Of a stretch of DNA of 16,520 bases, positions 1-9,078 are shown one piece after another (within the stretch, counting starts at the first letter, position 1; each line of letters opens with the position of its first letter). The DNA lies in the NCBI RefSeq assembly GCF_000611645.1, contig NW_014013069.1, positions 1 to 16,520 of the forward strand. Reading direction: 5' to 3'. The notes beneath the pieces were generated by a model. It was not told where the DNA came from, did no database searches, and saw nothing but the letters and a program-made list of their open reading frames with translations. A program made the translations under genes and the position numbers. The stretch is from Monoraphidium neglectum. Its lineage: Eukaryota; Chlorophyta; Chlorophyceae; Sphaeropleales; Selenastraceae.

Positions 1-197
1 TGGTGTTGGTGAGCCTGGTGGCGGGCGTTGCTGCTCTCGCCCTGTTTGGCACCATGAAGCGCTTTGACCTGCTGCGGGTGGAGATGTCTACTGAGCTGGC
101 GGGCCTGGACAACATGGAGCACGGGGGGCCCGCGTTCGAGTGGACCGCGACAGCGCCCGCCGGTGACGAGCTGCGGCCCCACAACGGCATAGCATGA
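1..197 (+). CDS. Ammonium transporter, C-terminal end only (partial)
   Basis: This is the last 64 codons of an AMT/MEP/Rh-family ammonium transporter, a plasma-membrane channel-like protein for ammonium uptake; the gene begins left of the window. The reading frame starts at base 3. It shows the end of the last membrane helix (VSLVAGVAALALFG), then the cytosolic tail: a basic MKR step, the LLRVEMSTELAGLDNMEHG stretch and GGPAFEW. In AMT1-type proteins the pattern LRV-x-x-x-x-E-x-AGxD-x-x-x-HGG-x-A-[FY] marks the conserved tail that contacts the neighbouring subunit and gates the trimer, so seeing it here is diagnostic. About 17 less conserved residues follow before TGA at 195-197. Whether these bases are a whole exon or part of one cannot be seen. 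Assignment to a particular AMT paralogue is not possible from the tail. Confidence 0.85.
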   Translation, partial: VLVSLVAGVAALALFGTMKRFDLLRVEMSTELAGLDNMEHGGPAFEWTATAPAGDELRPHNGIA

Positions 198-1118
198 CGC
201 ATAAGTGCGGCGCCTCGCGCCGACCGCTGGCAGTGCAGTGGCTGCAGAGAGCCGCCGTCCATCACCGCGCCAGCATTTTGCAGCGCAAGCACCAAAGCAC
301 AACTCAACCCAACATTTGCAACCCAATCCGCTCTGGGAGGGGGCATCGCCACTTCCACTGCAAACCCCGCTTTGGAATCGGATACAAATCAGTTAGCGGC
401 GGCCGACCCCAGCTTAGCAGCCTCTGGCTCACCTGCATTGCAAGGCGCGCACGACCCCAGCGAACTGGCAACGTCCTGTCCATGCGACTCGAGAGAACCC
501 TTTTCAGCCCTTTCACTGGTTGGGTGGTGCGTGGCGCCCGGCCTGGCGGCGCTTCGCACATTGTTGCTTTGCTGTTTGGAAGAAGGCCGCTCTTTACTTT
601 GCTGAGTGGTTCATGGAGATGTGGGCGTGCCTTCATGCTAACGCCGATGTGACAGCGTGCTGCTCGTTTCGCGAGCAGTGTCCCTGGAAACGCGCAACCC
701 ATCGGCAACCGCCCCGCGCGGCGCCCTCCTTCCACGTTGTCGTCGTGCGCCAAGCCGCTTGCCATGGCCCCTATGCCCAACTTGAAGCAATGCGGTCTGA
801 CTGCGATGCCATCAGCACAACCTGAGCGGGATCCGCCTTATGCCTCAAGTCTCGTGGCTGGCTCATCACGACCCACACACTTGCGCATGCCCATGCTTGC
901 GCTGGCCCCCAACCCAATCTGGCCCCCAGAGTTTTCTTCGCGCGTGTCCCACTGGTGCACGCAATCATGCGCTGCCAGCGCCGTCAGCGCCGCCAGCCGA
1001 GGCACCCTCCCCCTTCCCCCATACCCTGGGTGTCCAGACGCTCTGGAGGCCCCTACCCTTGCTTCTAGGCACGCAACGGCCTCTCTACTCCCCACCAATC
1101 ACCCATTTTGGCCCCTTT

Positions 1119-1145
1119 GATGTTGGTAGGTGCCTACCCAACATC
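1119..1145. repeat. Inverted repeat, 12-bp stem with one bulge
   Basis: The left arm GATGTTGGTAGG (1119-1130) pairs with CCTACCCAACATC (1133-1145) over twelve base pairs. There is a single extra C in the right arm and only two bases between the arms. As DNA this is a near-perfect palindrome; as RNA the tip would have to open to make a loop. It could lie in the transporter's 3' untranslated region, which is unproven. Confidence 0.6.
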
Positions 1146-1197
1146 ATCGAACCTGCACACGGCGATGCCGCCTGCTCAGGCACGACCTCCCCCTCCC

Positions 1198-1216
1198 CCT
1201 TCCGCCACGCGGAAGG
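1198..1216. repeat. Short perfect hairpin, 8-bp stem
   Basis: CCTTCCGC (1198-1205) and GCGGAAGG (1209-1216) are exact reverse complements around a CAC loop. It sits at the end of a C-rich tract and 52 bases beyond the larger inverted repeat. No function can be assigned from sequence; short GC-rich palindromes occur by chance in GC-rich DNA. Confidence 0.5.
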
Positions 1217-2106
1217 CAGCAGCATCGGAAAGCCTGGTTCGGAAATCTATGATTTGTGAGGAACGCCCAGCTGCGTCTCCTGGCTTGCTTCTTGCAAGAG
1301 CTACACTGTCCTCTTGGGGGTTTTCGTCATTTGTTGGGGGGAAGGGCGCCGCTGCTCCCGCTCAGACTGCAGGGTTTGTTCATACCGGTGTCCGCCACTT
1401 AGGGAGTGAACCCTTGATGCTGGCAAACGGTGATGGCCCTCAACACTCGCAATGTTTGAGCACAAGACATCTGTAATCCCATCTGTTACGTCCCCGGCAG
1501 CTCATTTCTCGGTGAAACTTCAAGAGCCCCCAGTCGCAGCCATCCGCTGACGGCCCAGCAAGCAAGGTGAAAACATTGAGGTTACTGTGACGAGCCAAGG
1601 TTCCCCGGCGCAAAACCACACGACGCTGCACGCTCTGCGAGCACAGCATGGGCGAATATGGACAGCCATCCCTGCTCCGATGCCAGCGCCGCCAGTGACC
1701 TTTTGAGACCCTGGGTTGCACCATGCACCGTGTGGTGCAGCATGGCCCCCAGGGATGCACCCTGACTCACTGGCACATGCATCTGCTGCACACGGCCTTG
1801 TGAAATACCCGCCTCAACGGAAAACTCAGGATAACTACACTACCACCTACAGCCGCCACTACCTACACTGCCTGGGCTTCAACACCCCTCAGTATACACA
1901 CCGCATGGTACCCTTTGCATGCTAGACTGAACACCAGGATGAGAATGCCGACAAAGCGGCAGCAGAATGGCCCCATCATGTGTGGAGAAGGCCTGCAATG
2001 TGGAACGCTGCCATCACAGCAGAAGCCACCACCACTAGCACCACGTGCCTGCATGTCAAGGCAAGGCCCCTGAATTGTGCCCGCTCATCCCCATCTTTGC
2101 GCAGCA

Positions 2107-4445
2107 TCACTTGACTCTGCCTTCCTGCGCCATGCAGCACACAAACAGCCGCTGCAGACCGCGCCACCGCCGGTTCAGCGTGGACGACGGGCGCGCCGCG
2201 TCCACAGTGCTGCGCTCCCCGGCCGCAAAGGCCCGCAGCGGCTCCACGGGGCCGTCCGCCTCCACAGCAGAACCGGCCGGCAGGGGGAGCTCAGAGACGG
2301 CGTGGTTGGGGCGCGGCAGTGCGTCCGCATGGGACCACACCGCGGGCTGCGGCACCGAGGGGCCCGTGCTTGTTTGCTTGACAAAAACGCCGCCCTGGAG
2401 AGGGATCGGCGGCGGGGGGCAACGAGGGGGGTGGTGCTGCAGGGTTGGTGGGAGAGGTGCCCATGGTGGCCTGGCGTAGGCTGCCCAGATCAACCGCGCC
2501 GCGAGCCGGCAGCCTATGCCCGTTCGCAAGCCAACTCGGGCTGAGCAACCACCCTGATTGCACAGTGCGCGGCCGCTCCCCCCCTCCTCTACGCGCCATG
2601 CACCCGTCGCGCCCCGCCCACCTTGCCCAACAAGCCTGAGCTGTCCTCGTTTGACGCCGCGTGCGCCGCGGCCGCAAACGGCGACGACGCCGACCCCCCG
2701 CTGGCGATGGTGGCGAGCCCGGCGGCCGCCGCGCGCAGCTGCAGCGCAGCGGGCCGTGGCGTGCCGGCCTCGTCGCCCTCGTCCGGGCCGTCTGCGATGT
2801 CGGCCAGGGACCTCTCCCTGTCGCGCGCGTCGTCGCGCGACGACACGCTGCTGTTGGAGGCGCGGCTGAGCGACACGGACGCGCGCGGCGTGCTGCCACG
2901 GCTGGCACTGCGCAGCGCCATCTCGTCCAGGGGCACACGCCCCAGCTCCTCCGCCCACGCGCTGCTGCTGGCCCCACTGTGCAGCCGCAGCGACGGCAGC
3001 GCCAGGGACGGGCCTTGCGCCAGGTCACCCGCACTGGAGGGGCCGTCCTCCGGGATAATTGGGGGGATGTCACTGGCTGCCACGCGATAGCTGCAGCTGC
3101 GGCCGCTTGCCAGCCGGGCTGCTGCAGAAAGAGGCGTCACAGGTGCTGCTGTTGCCGGCTCCAGTGAGACCGAGCCGTTGAGCCGGGCAGGGGGGGTCGC
3201 CGCGTCCTGAGGGCCGCCGCTCACGGCGGCCCCGTCAGGGCGCTGGTGGTCAGCTCCCGCCACCAGCCCGTCCATCGCGCTGCGCAGCTGCTCGCTGCTC
3301 ACACCACCCGCGCCGTGCGGGCCGCCGCCCGATGAGGTGCCGCCGTCGTTGCAGCTGGCCATGCTGCGCAGGGGGGTGTTGTGCGGCGTGACAAGCCCGC
3401 TGGCCGGCGCGCCTGACGAGGGCCCCTCGCGCTGCAGCCGCGCCGCCGCCGCAACCGCTGTGGCGGCCTGTGCGGCGGCGGTGAGCGGTGCGCCGGCGCC
3501 TGGAGAGCTGAGTGACGCGGCCGCTGAGAGGCACAGGGGTGTCGGCGGCGGCGTTGCGGGCTGCGAGCGCACAAAGGGCAGCACGTCCTGGCTGCTGGCC
3601 CGGCTGTAGGCGGGCGTGGGCGGAGGCTCGCGCAGGCCGCTGCCCTCGGGGATGCGCGGCATGGGCGTCCGCGCCTCGTCGGTCGACACGCCCGCACTGC
3701 TGCCGCTGCCCAGGCTGCTGAGCCGCGCGGGCGTGCGGGACGCCGCGGCCGAGGCACCAGCCCCCGATGGCGGCGGAGCAGAGGTGGCCTCGTCATCGCT
3801 GGCCAGCCCGGCCCCCGAGCCAGACCCCTGAGACAGCGCAGCAGTCGGCTCTGCGAGCGAGGGGCAGGGCGTGATGGGCGCCAGCCGCCGCCGCGCGTCC
3901 CGCCCGCCCGCGCCACTGCCGCCGCCACCGGCCGCCACCGCAACCGCCGCGGCCTCTTCCAGCTCAGCGTCCTCCGCCACCCCCCGTGCCAGCACGGTGG
4001 CAAAGATGTCGGCTGTCAGAGATGACACGTAGCCCGCCTCGTCCACGGCAGCAGGCGCCGGCACCTTGCCGCCACCGAGCCGTGCCCAGCCCGGTAGCCG
4101 CCAGCGGGCGCCTGCGCTGTACTTGCGGGCTGGTGCCTGGTCCCTGCCAGCGTCAGCGCTAGCGTTAGTGCCGACGCTGGCGGTTCTTGTCGCCGCTGCT
4201 GCAGCGCCGTTGGCCACTGCCTTTCCGCGGCGATGCGTATGCTGATGCTCGTGCTGCGCATGCCGCTGATCTTTGCCTGCCATCCCGCCTGCCGCCCCTG
4301 GTGTGAACGCCACTGCATCGGCCACCGTCACATCATCCGCTACCAAGTGCAGCCGCTTGCGAGCACGCTCGTCCTCTAGATGTGCGTCATCAGGATGAGG
4401 GTGCTTGGCGGCGGCAGCACCGACTGCGTCGCGCGCGGTCTCCAT
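2107..4445 (-). CDS. Unknown Ser/Pro/Ala-rich, largely disordered protein (two exons)
   Basis: I do not recognise a family. Exon 1 runs from ATG at 4445 down to 2622, the intron is 2395-2621 (donor AAG|GTGGGC, acceptor CTCTCCAG|GGC), and exon 2 is 2394-2107, ending in TGA. Both splice sites are in phase 0, giving about 703 residues. The same frame is open to 4697, but the ATG at 4445 has a good context (GCAATGG) and the residues before it look like untranslated sequence. Visible features: basic patch RARKRLHL near residue 30, a His-rich stretch (RHAQHEHQHTHRR), one possibly ordered segment YVSSLTADIFATVLARG followed by acidic VAEDAELEEA, then long low-complexity Ser/Pro/Ala/Gly sequence with 13 Thr-Pro dipeptides (for example REPPPTPAY, PATPPPTPL) and RxxS patterns. 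The C-terminus ends RRWRGLQRLFVCCM plus a short tail, a basic-amphipathic piece with paired cysteines. Many TP sites suggest a substrate of proline-directed kinases; this is inference. The main doubt is whether further exons lie upstream. Confidence 0.65.
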
Positions 4446-4884
4446 TGCACCTTGCAGCACGAGCAGTGAGATGCGTGCGCGCGTGCGCCGGCCGGTGAGG
4501 ACCAACGCCGGTTGCAGGGCTTCGATATTCAGCTGATACGTGCGACTGGTAAACCACAAAGGCTGCGGAGTAGAGTGCAGCTTGTGATAGGAGAGCCTGG
4601 GCGGGGTCGCAAGCTGGGTTGCACACCTTAGAGCAGCGCTGGAGGCTTCTGTGGGAACTAAGAGATGAATAGTGAGCGCGTGACGGGCCCTCGACAACGA
4701 CTACACGGCTGTGGTGTGGGACATCACCGAAAGCTCTCGGGTTGTGGTTATGGCTCCATATGCAGTCCAGGAAGAAGATACACGATATGAGCTACGATGA
4801 AGGGCGCGCACGCAGCTCTGGACATCTGGTTGGCAGGAGCGACGGCGGCGCGGGCGTCACTGCGAGTAATGGCAGGTGGGCATG

Positions 4885-4892
4885 TATAAAAG
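4885..4892 (+). promoter_or_regulatory. TATA-like box (TATAAAAG)
   Basis: TATAAAAG is a full match to a eukaryotic TATA consensus in GC-rich surroundings. It points right, away from the minus-strand gene on its left. The only frame it could serve is the weak 134-codon ORF starting at 4942. No transcript evidence exists here, so a chance match is quite possible. Confidence 0.25.
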
Positions 4893-4941
4893 AGAGGGGG
4901 ACCTTCAACGTCCTGGCTCCATACCTCAAGTCAAGGCGCGC

Positions 4942-5346
4942 ATGATTTGCACAGAAACTAGAGTGAGGCGATGTGCTGCACGTGACACAAGAGTGCTGAG
5001 CTTGGGAGCTGGGCAAAACAGTCGCCCGGCACCGGCTTGCTGTCGCTGCCAGGGAGTAGCTGGCCAAGCTCCCGCTGGACCACTTGCACCCCACGAAAAG
5101 GCTGGCAGCACCCAAGTGCACACAAGTGGTCAGGTACTTGCATATTTGAATATGGTCCTATGTCAATGCTGGGGTGGCGTTGTCAGAGATGTCACTGAGG
5201 TGTTTTGCCTAGTGGATGGAGAGGTGCCAGCAGGAGGCGTCTTCTGGCCTGCAACCGTGTGCGTTGCTCTACATCATTCAAAAAATCCTGGGACACGCCA
5301 TGCCGAGCTAAAGTATATGTCCTTTCATTGGCCTGAGAAGCTCTGA
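4942..5346 (+). CDS. Weak hypothetical ORF, 134 residues
   Basis: This is an uninterrupted frame from ATG (4942) to TGA (5346), starting 50 bases after a TATAAAAG box. The product has no motif I recognise. The first half is Arg/Cys-rich; the second half (from VLAYLNMVLCQCWGG) is moderately hydrophobic but without a clear membrane helix. Codon use lacks the strong G/C third-position bias of the flanking real exons. I list it only because of the TATA box and the lack of any other gene in this stretch; it is more likely not a gene. Confidence 0.12.
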   Translation: MICTETRVRRCAARDTRVLSLGAGQNSRPAPACCRCQGVAGQAPAGPLAPHEKAGSTQVHTSGQVLAYLNMVLCQCWGGVVRDVTEVFCLVDGEVPAGGVFWPATVCVALHHSKNPGTRHAELKYMSFHWPEKL

Positions 5347-6454
5347 GATGAATTGATTTGCACAAAAAACCCAAGCATGCTCGCGCAAAAACCAGTTGCG
5401 GCTCATGGCCTGGATCGATACCGCCTACTTGCTGCAGCCGCCACAGTGGCCTGCCAGGTGGCCAGCCAGTGGCTTTGGTGTCTGCCACATAGTGGGTGTG
5501 CATACATGGTGATCGTTCGGCTGCTCAGAGCACCCCGTATGCACTGGTTTACCACCAACTTGGACCTGCTCAGCCTTCTGCACAGGGACATGTGACGAAC
5601 GGCAGCTGATGCCCTCGCCCCCAATTCTGTGAAAAGTGGCATGCATGACGGCTTCGAGCCCCTGACACCCGCATGTGCCCGCCCCTTTCTCTCTCACCTC
5701 TCAGTACCCCTCTCTGTTTGTTTGGCAAAAGAGTGAAGGGAGGTGGCAAGGGTGCGCGGCCGGAAGAGGGCATTGGCTAGGAAAGTGCAACAGCACTTCC
5801 TTAGTCTGTGGCATCGATCAAGGCACACCAACACCAATGGCTGGATCAACCCCCTTCACGCCTGTGTTCCTGCGCCCCTATTTCAACTTCTACGCGGCAA
5901 GCACGTCGCTTTTGTTGCTGGTGGAGGGCGCCGCCCAAGGGGCACTGCGTAGCACTGCGCAGCCCCCTAACAACCTGCTCGTCTACGTGGGCGAGGCAAG
6001 CCAAAGGTGGCTTTTAGTCCTGAGGGCATTCATGAAGCAGCCCCCAAGCGCAGTGCACATCTAGCCGCTGTGACGCTGCTGCAGTGGTCTGCACGAATGG
6101 CCAACAGCGCAATGGTGCTTTTCGGACGCCACAAGCCCTGTGGGCTGCCACAAGCCCCTTTTGCACTGCCGTGCACGCCCGTTTTGCATGGCCCAGCTTC
6201 CAAACATGCATGATGGTTCTGCAATGCCACCATTGCGGTTTCCCCATTTCTTTGCCAGCTTGCTTGATGGATGCCACTTTCTGACGGACCTTGGTATCCA
6301 GAAACACTGGAACACACGCATCTGATGGACGCCTGGGCATGTGCATGCAGATGATGGCTGTGGCTTGCACTTGCAGTCGTGCTCATGGCTCACAGCAAAG
6401 ATTATTTACTTGTGTGATTGAAGCAGGGCCCAACACCTCCTTGCCACCTCTTCC

Positions 6455-7052
6455 TTACCGTCCCAGAGCCAGCACCAGGGCGGTGTTCTCGCCAGTGCAG
6501 CGCGAGTCGATGTACTCAACAACCTCAACACTGCCTGCCACAGTGCCCTGCGCAGCCGGGGTCATGGCCCCCGCCGCCGCTGCCAGCTCAGCCAGCCGTG
6601 CCGCCCTGCCGGCATCGATGAGCTGCTTGCAGCGCAAGCCGAATGCCATGCGCTCCTCGCGGGTCTCAAATATGTCGGCTGGATGGAAGTTCAGCGGTAG
6701 GGCACATGCGCTGGTGGAGCTGGCAGGCGCATCGCCACCGCCACCAGTGCTGCAGCTGCCGGCACCCTGAGAGTGCACACGGTCACCGCTCTGCTCACCC
6801 TCCTCACCGTCCAGCGCTGCGCCGGCCGGTGTGGTGTGGCCGCAGAGCGCCCAAGAGGTGCACCATGCCAGGACTTCAAACTCCCAGGGCGCAATGCCGA
6901 ACGCGGCCAGGAACCGCTTGCCCACATAGGTGCGCCAGCAGCAGCGGTGGTGGCAGCATGTCGCAATAGCTAGGCCGCGCAGTCGAAAGCACCTCGAGGG
7001 GCCTTGCCCTGAAGCCTCGTGTCCATGCTGTGGCAAGCTGCCCTGAGCTTGG

Positions 7053-7084
<32 letters not shown>

Positions 7085-7244
7085 CTGCTCCCTTGCCAGG
7101 GCAGTAATGCAGGCCCGGAGCGCCATGTCCGTGGCAGCACCACAGAGATGCTTGCCGTGCGCGACCCAGGGCACCAAGTCACCCAGCGGCTGCAGCGGTG
7201 GCAGAGGCACCGGCGAAACGCCTGTGGGCAAGCGGGCACCCTGC

Positions 7245-7282
<38 letters not shown>

Positions 7283-9078
7283 ATGGTGGTGATGTTGCTG
7301 CTCTTCCTCCTTTGCCCCATGCAGCTGCTGCTGCTGCCCCGGCAGCCGCTGCTTGCACTGCCAATACTCAGGAAAATCTGGTCTCTGTGGCCTGGGCGGC
7401 CTGACCAGTGGCGCAGCCGTGTCGGCGTGGTGCATCAGCAGCGCTGTGGCGTCCAGGTCGGAAAGGTCGCAGGCCACTCGCGTGAGGGCTGTGTGCCGCA
7501 GCCTCCGATCCGCCTTGAGGGTGAAGTTCACCTGCCGGTCCAGCAGCACCAGGCGCCGCGCCCCCGTCTGCCCCGCCAGCCAGGCTGACAGCCAGCCCTT
7601 TCCGGCGCCCAGCTCCACAAACACGGTGGCGCAGGGCTCCGCCAGCAGGCCCACACGATCCATGTTGGCCACGAGCGATGCCTGGCAGGGCGCACAGGGA
7701 TCGAACGGTCTCATTCAACAGGATGTGAGCGGATGCCCTGCCAAGCGCCCACCACCTCTGGCATACCATGACAATTGCAACCGATGTCCCCATGACATGG
7801 TGCCCACCTGCTGGAACACGTGCTTCGCATTGAACGGGTTCATAGGGTCCGCCTCCTGGAGGTTGGGAAGGGGGAGAGACACGGGGCATCAAGTGGGAGC
7901 ATAGCCGCGGAGGGGTGGGACATTGGCTAAAGAGATGCGATAAGCGAGGGTGTTGAGGAGGATCACGGTAGCTCGTGTGGCCGACCCCACCACGCGCATG
8001 AGCTAGTGACGGACGGCTGGGCGGCCAGCCGTAACAAGGTGCGCGTGCGCCCTTCTCAACAATTCACGCTGCTCCAGCTGGCGCGACCCACCATGCACGC
8101 CCCTGCCAAAGCAAAGCCGTCGCCCAGGGTGGAGACTCACCATGGCACGAGAACGCAGCTCGCTGTCATCCTCCGCATCAGCGCCCCCCAGCACACGCCG
8201 CACCCGTGGGTGGGCCGCCAGCAGTGCTGCATGTGCCGCGTCCGCCTTGGCCACCAGCGCCAGCAGCGCCTCGCGCCCCGCCATCACCCCAAGCTGCAAG
8301 CGCCGGCTTGAGATGCCCTTGGCAAAGGGGTCAGCCGCAATCGCCTCGTAAACGTCAGCCAGCGCATGGCTGGGGGCGCCCCCACCATGTGCGCTCGCCC
8401 TATAGCCGTTCAGCCCTTCCTCAATGTCGCTGCCGATGTTGATGCCTGGTCGGTTGAAGGGCTGTGCCTGTTGCGAGGCGGGTGCGGGGGTAAAGGTGTG
8501 CCAAGGGGCGTACGAGAGGCGACGAGTTGTGACAGTGCCCCAAAACCGGGCCGCCTGGGCCACCGCGAATCATATCATTGCAATCGTCACGGCCTGGTGG
8601 CGTCCCCGTGCTGCTGCAGTACGCTGCGCTCTTGGCTGGCGCCCACCTTGACAGAGGCGGCGACCTTAGCACTGGTGCACTTGCGCAGGTGGCTCTCCAG
8701 AGAGCTCACAGCCACCGTGCTGGGGGCCACAGGACACAGACAGTTCCATGAAATGTGTGAGGAGGGGTTCATTTGCACTCTGCACTTGGGGGACAGAATC
8801 AAGCATGCGGGCAAGCACAACACACGGCAGGCTGAGGCGACTCACTGGCGTGGGTCAGCCGGGCACGGCACGCGGCACTCGGTGGCTCCCCCATGGTCGT
8901 GACAGAGGCTTTGGCCCGGAGGCGTCTTTTTGTTGCAGGGTCGCTGGCGGTGCTTGAGCCACATGGTGCAGCCGCCGGATTTCTGCCGAGTTGGCTCAGG
9001 CGCCGGAGGTGGAGCAGCGCCGGGCGCTGCTGCTGTGGTGGCTGGCGCAGCCCGCGCTTCTTCCTGATCAGCATTCAT
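6455..9078 (-). CDS. TRM13: tRNA 2'-O-methyltransferase TRM13 (five exons, about 635 aa)
   Basis: TRM13 uses S-adenosylmethionine to methylate the 2'-OH of nucleotide 4 in the acceptor stem of certain tRNAs. Exons on the minus strand: 9078-8846, 8719-8647, 8467-8141, 7855-7808 and 7681-6455; all introns are GT-AG. The first junction splits a His codon (CA|C) and restores the second zinc finger; the others are phase 0. The CCCH finger is near residues 37-62 (C37, C48, C59, H62; RPCNKKTPPGQSLC). The U11-48K-type CHHC finger is at 72-92 (C72, H78, H88, C92; VPCPADPRH then LESHLRKC). QPFNRPGIN opens the linker. The methyltransferase domain shows FVELGAGKGW (SAM-binding loop, about 248-257), VLLDRQVN, VAHGKHLCG (about 400-408) and GLAIATCCHHRC (about 463-474). 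The C-terminus, EYIDSRCTGENTALV, is also typical. The protein is longer than yeast or human Trm13 largely because of Gln/His-rich inserts near 343-373 and 425-439. The start ATG precedes the first finger by 36 residues. Confidence 0.93.
7055..7090 (+). repeat. CTG trinucleotide repeat inside TRM13 exon 5
   Basis: Eight uninterrupted CTG units (7055-7078), one GTG, then two more CTG. Read on the minus strand this is CAG, giving the second polyglutamine run of TRM13 (REQQH, eight Gln, H). It falls between the HGKHLCG motif and the GLAIATCCHHRC motif, where a surface loop would tolerate extra length. Confidence 0.9.
7247..7279 (+). repeat. CTG trinucleotide repeat inside TRM13 exon 5
   Basis: Eleven uninterrupted CTG units, flanked on the right by TGATGGTGGTGATG. 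On the minus strand they encode five His followed by eleven Gln in TRM13. The uninterrupted unit makes length variation between strains likely; that is inference from microsatellite behaviour. Confidence 0.9.

Larger units (their letters stand above)
198..2106. other. Gene-poor intergenic region
   Basis: About 1.9 kb lies between the tail of the ammonium transporter (+) and the end of the unknown minus-strand gene, so both genes point into this region and it should hold both 3' untranslated regions. Open frames exist on both strands, but none has a recognisable motif, a clean splice pattern or consistent composition. The stretch around 1000-1200 is C-rich on the plus strand. Two compact inverted repeats (1119-1145 and 1198-1216) are the only clear structure. 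A TGTAA pentamer, the usual volvocine polyadenylation signal, occurs near 1471, more than 1.2 kb past the transporter stop, so I do not assign it. Confidence 0.6.
4446..6454. other. Intergenic region with no convincing gene
   Basis: Two kilobases lie between the start of the unknown gene and the stop of TRM13, both on the minus strand. This should contain the promoter of the former and the 3' untranslated region of the latter. Composition is less GC-rich than the flanking exons. Open frames of 100-160 codons occur on both strands but show no known motif or supported splice pattern. A plus-strand TATA-like box at 4885 precedes one of them. Around 6129-6160 the short string GCCACAAGCCC occurs twice. 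I see nothing else. Confidence 0.5.

Noticed and set aside
1471..1475. TGTAA as a polyadenylation signal for the ammonium transporter
   Set aside because: It lies about 1.27 kb past the stop codon, and such a pentamer is frequent by chance.
1700..1750. Imperfect palindrome around CCATGCACC and GGTGCAGCATGG
   Set aside because: The arms differ by a three-base insertion and the structure is no better than expected by chance in this region.
2045..3167. Several plus-strand open frames of 100-168 codons
   Set aside because: They are antisense shadows of the minus-strand unknown gene, consist of Arg/Ala/Pro-rich text typical of frame-shifted GC-rich coding DNA, and lack any motif.
3299..4003. Minus-strand 234-codon Arg/Pro-rich frame
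   Set aside because: It is an alternative frame of exon 1 of the unknown gene; the longer frame with an in-phase intron explains the sequence better.
5675..6064. Plus-strand 129-codon frame with a hydrophobic stretch
   Set aside because: No family recognised, and no splice or promoter logic; not enough to call a gene or pseudogene.
7019..7588. Plus-strand 189-codon frame with a poly-leucine run
   Set aside because: The leucines are the CTG repeats read on the opposite strand of the TRM13 polyglutamine tracts; TRM13 is firmly identified.
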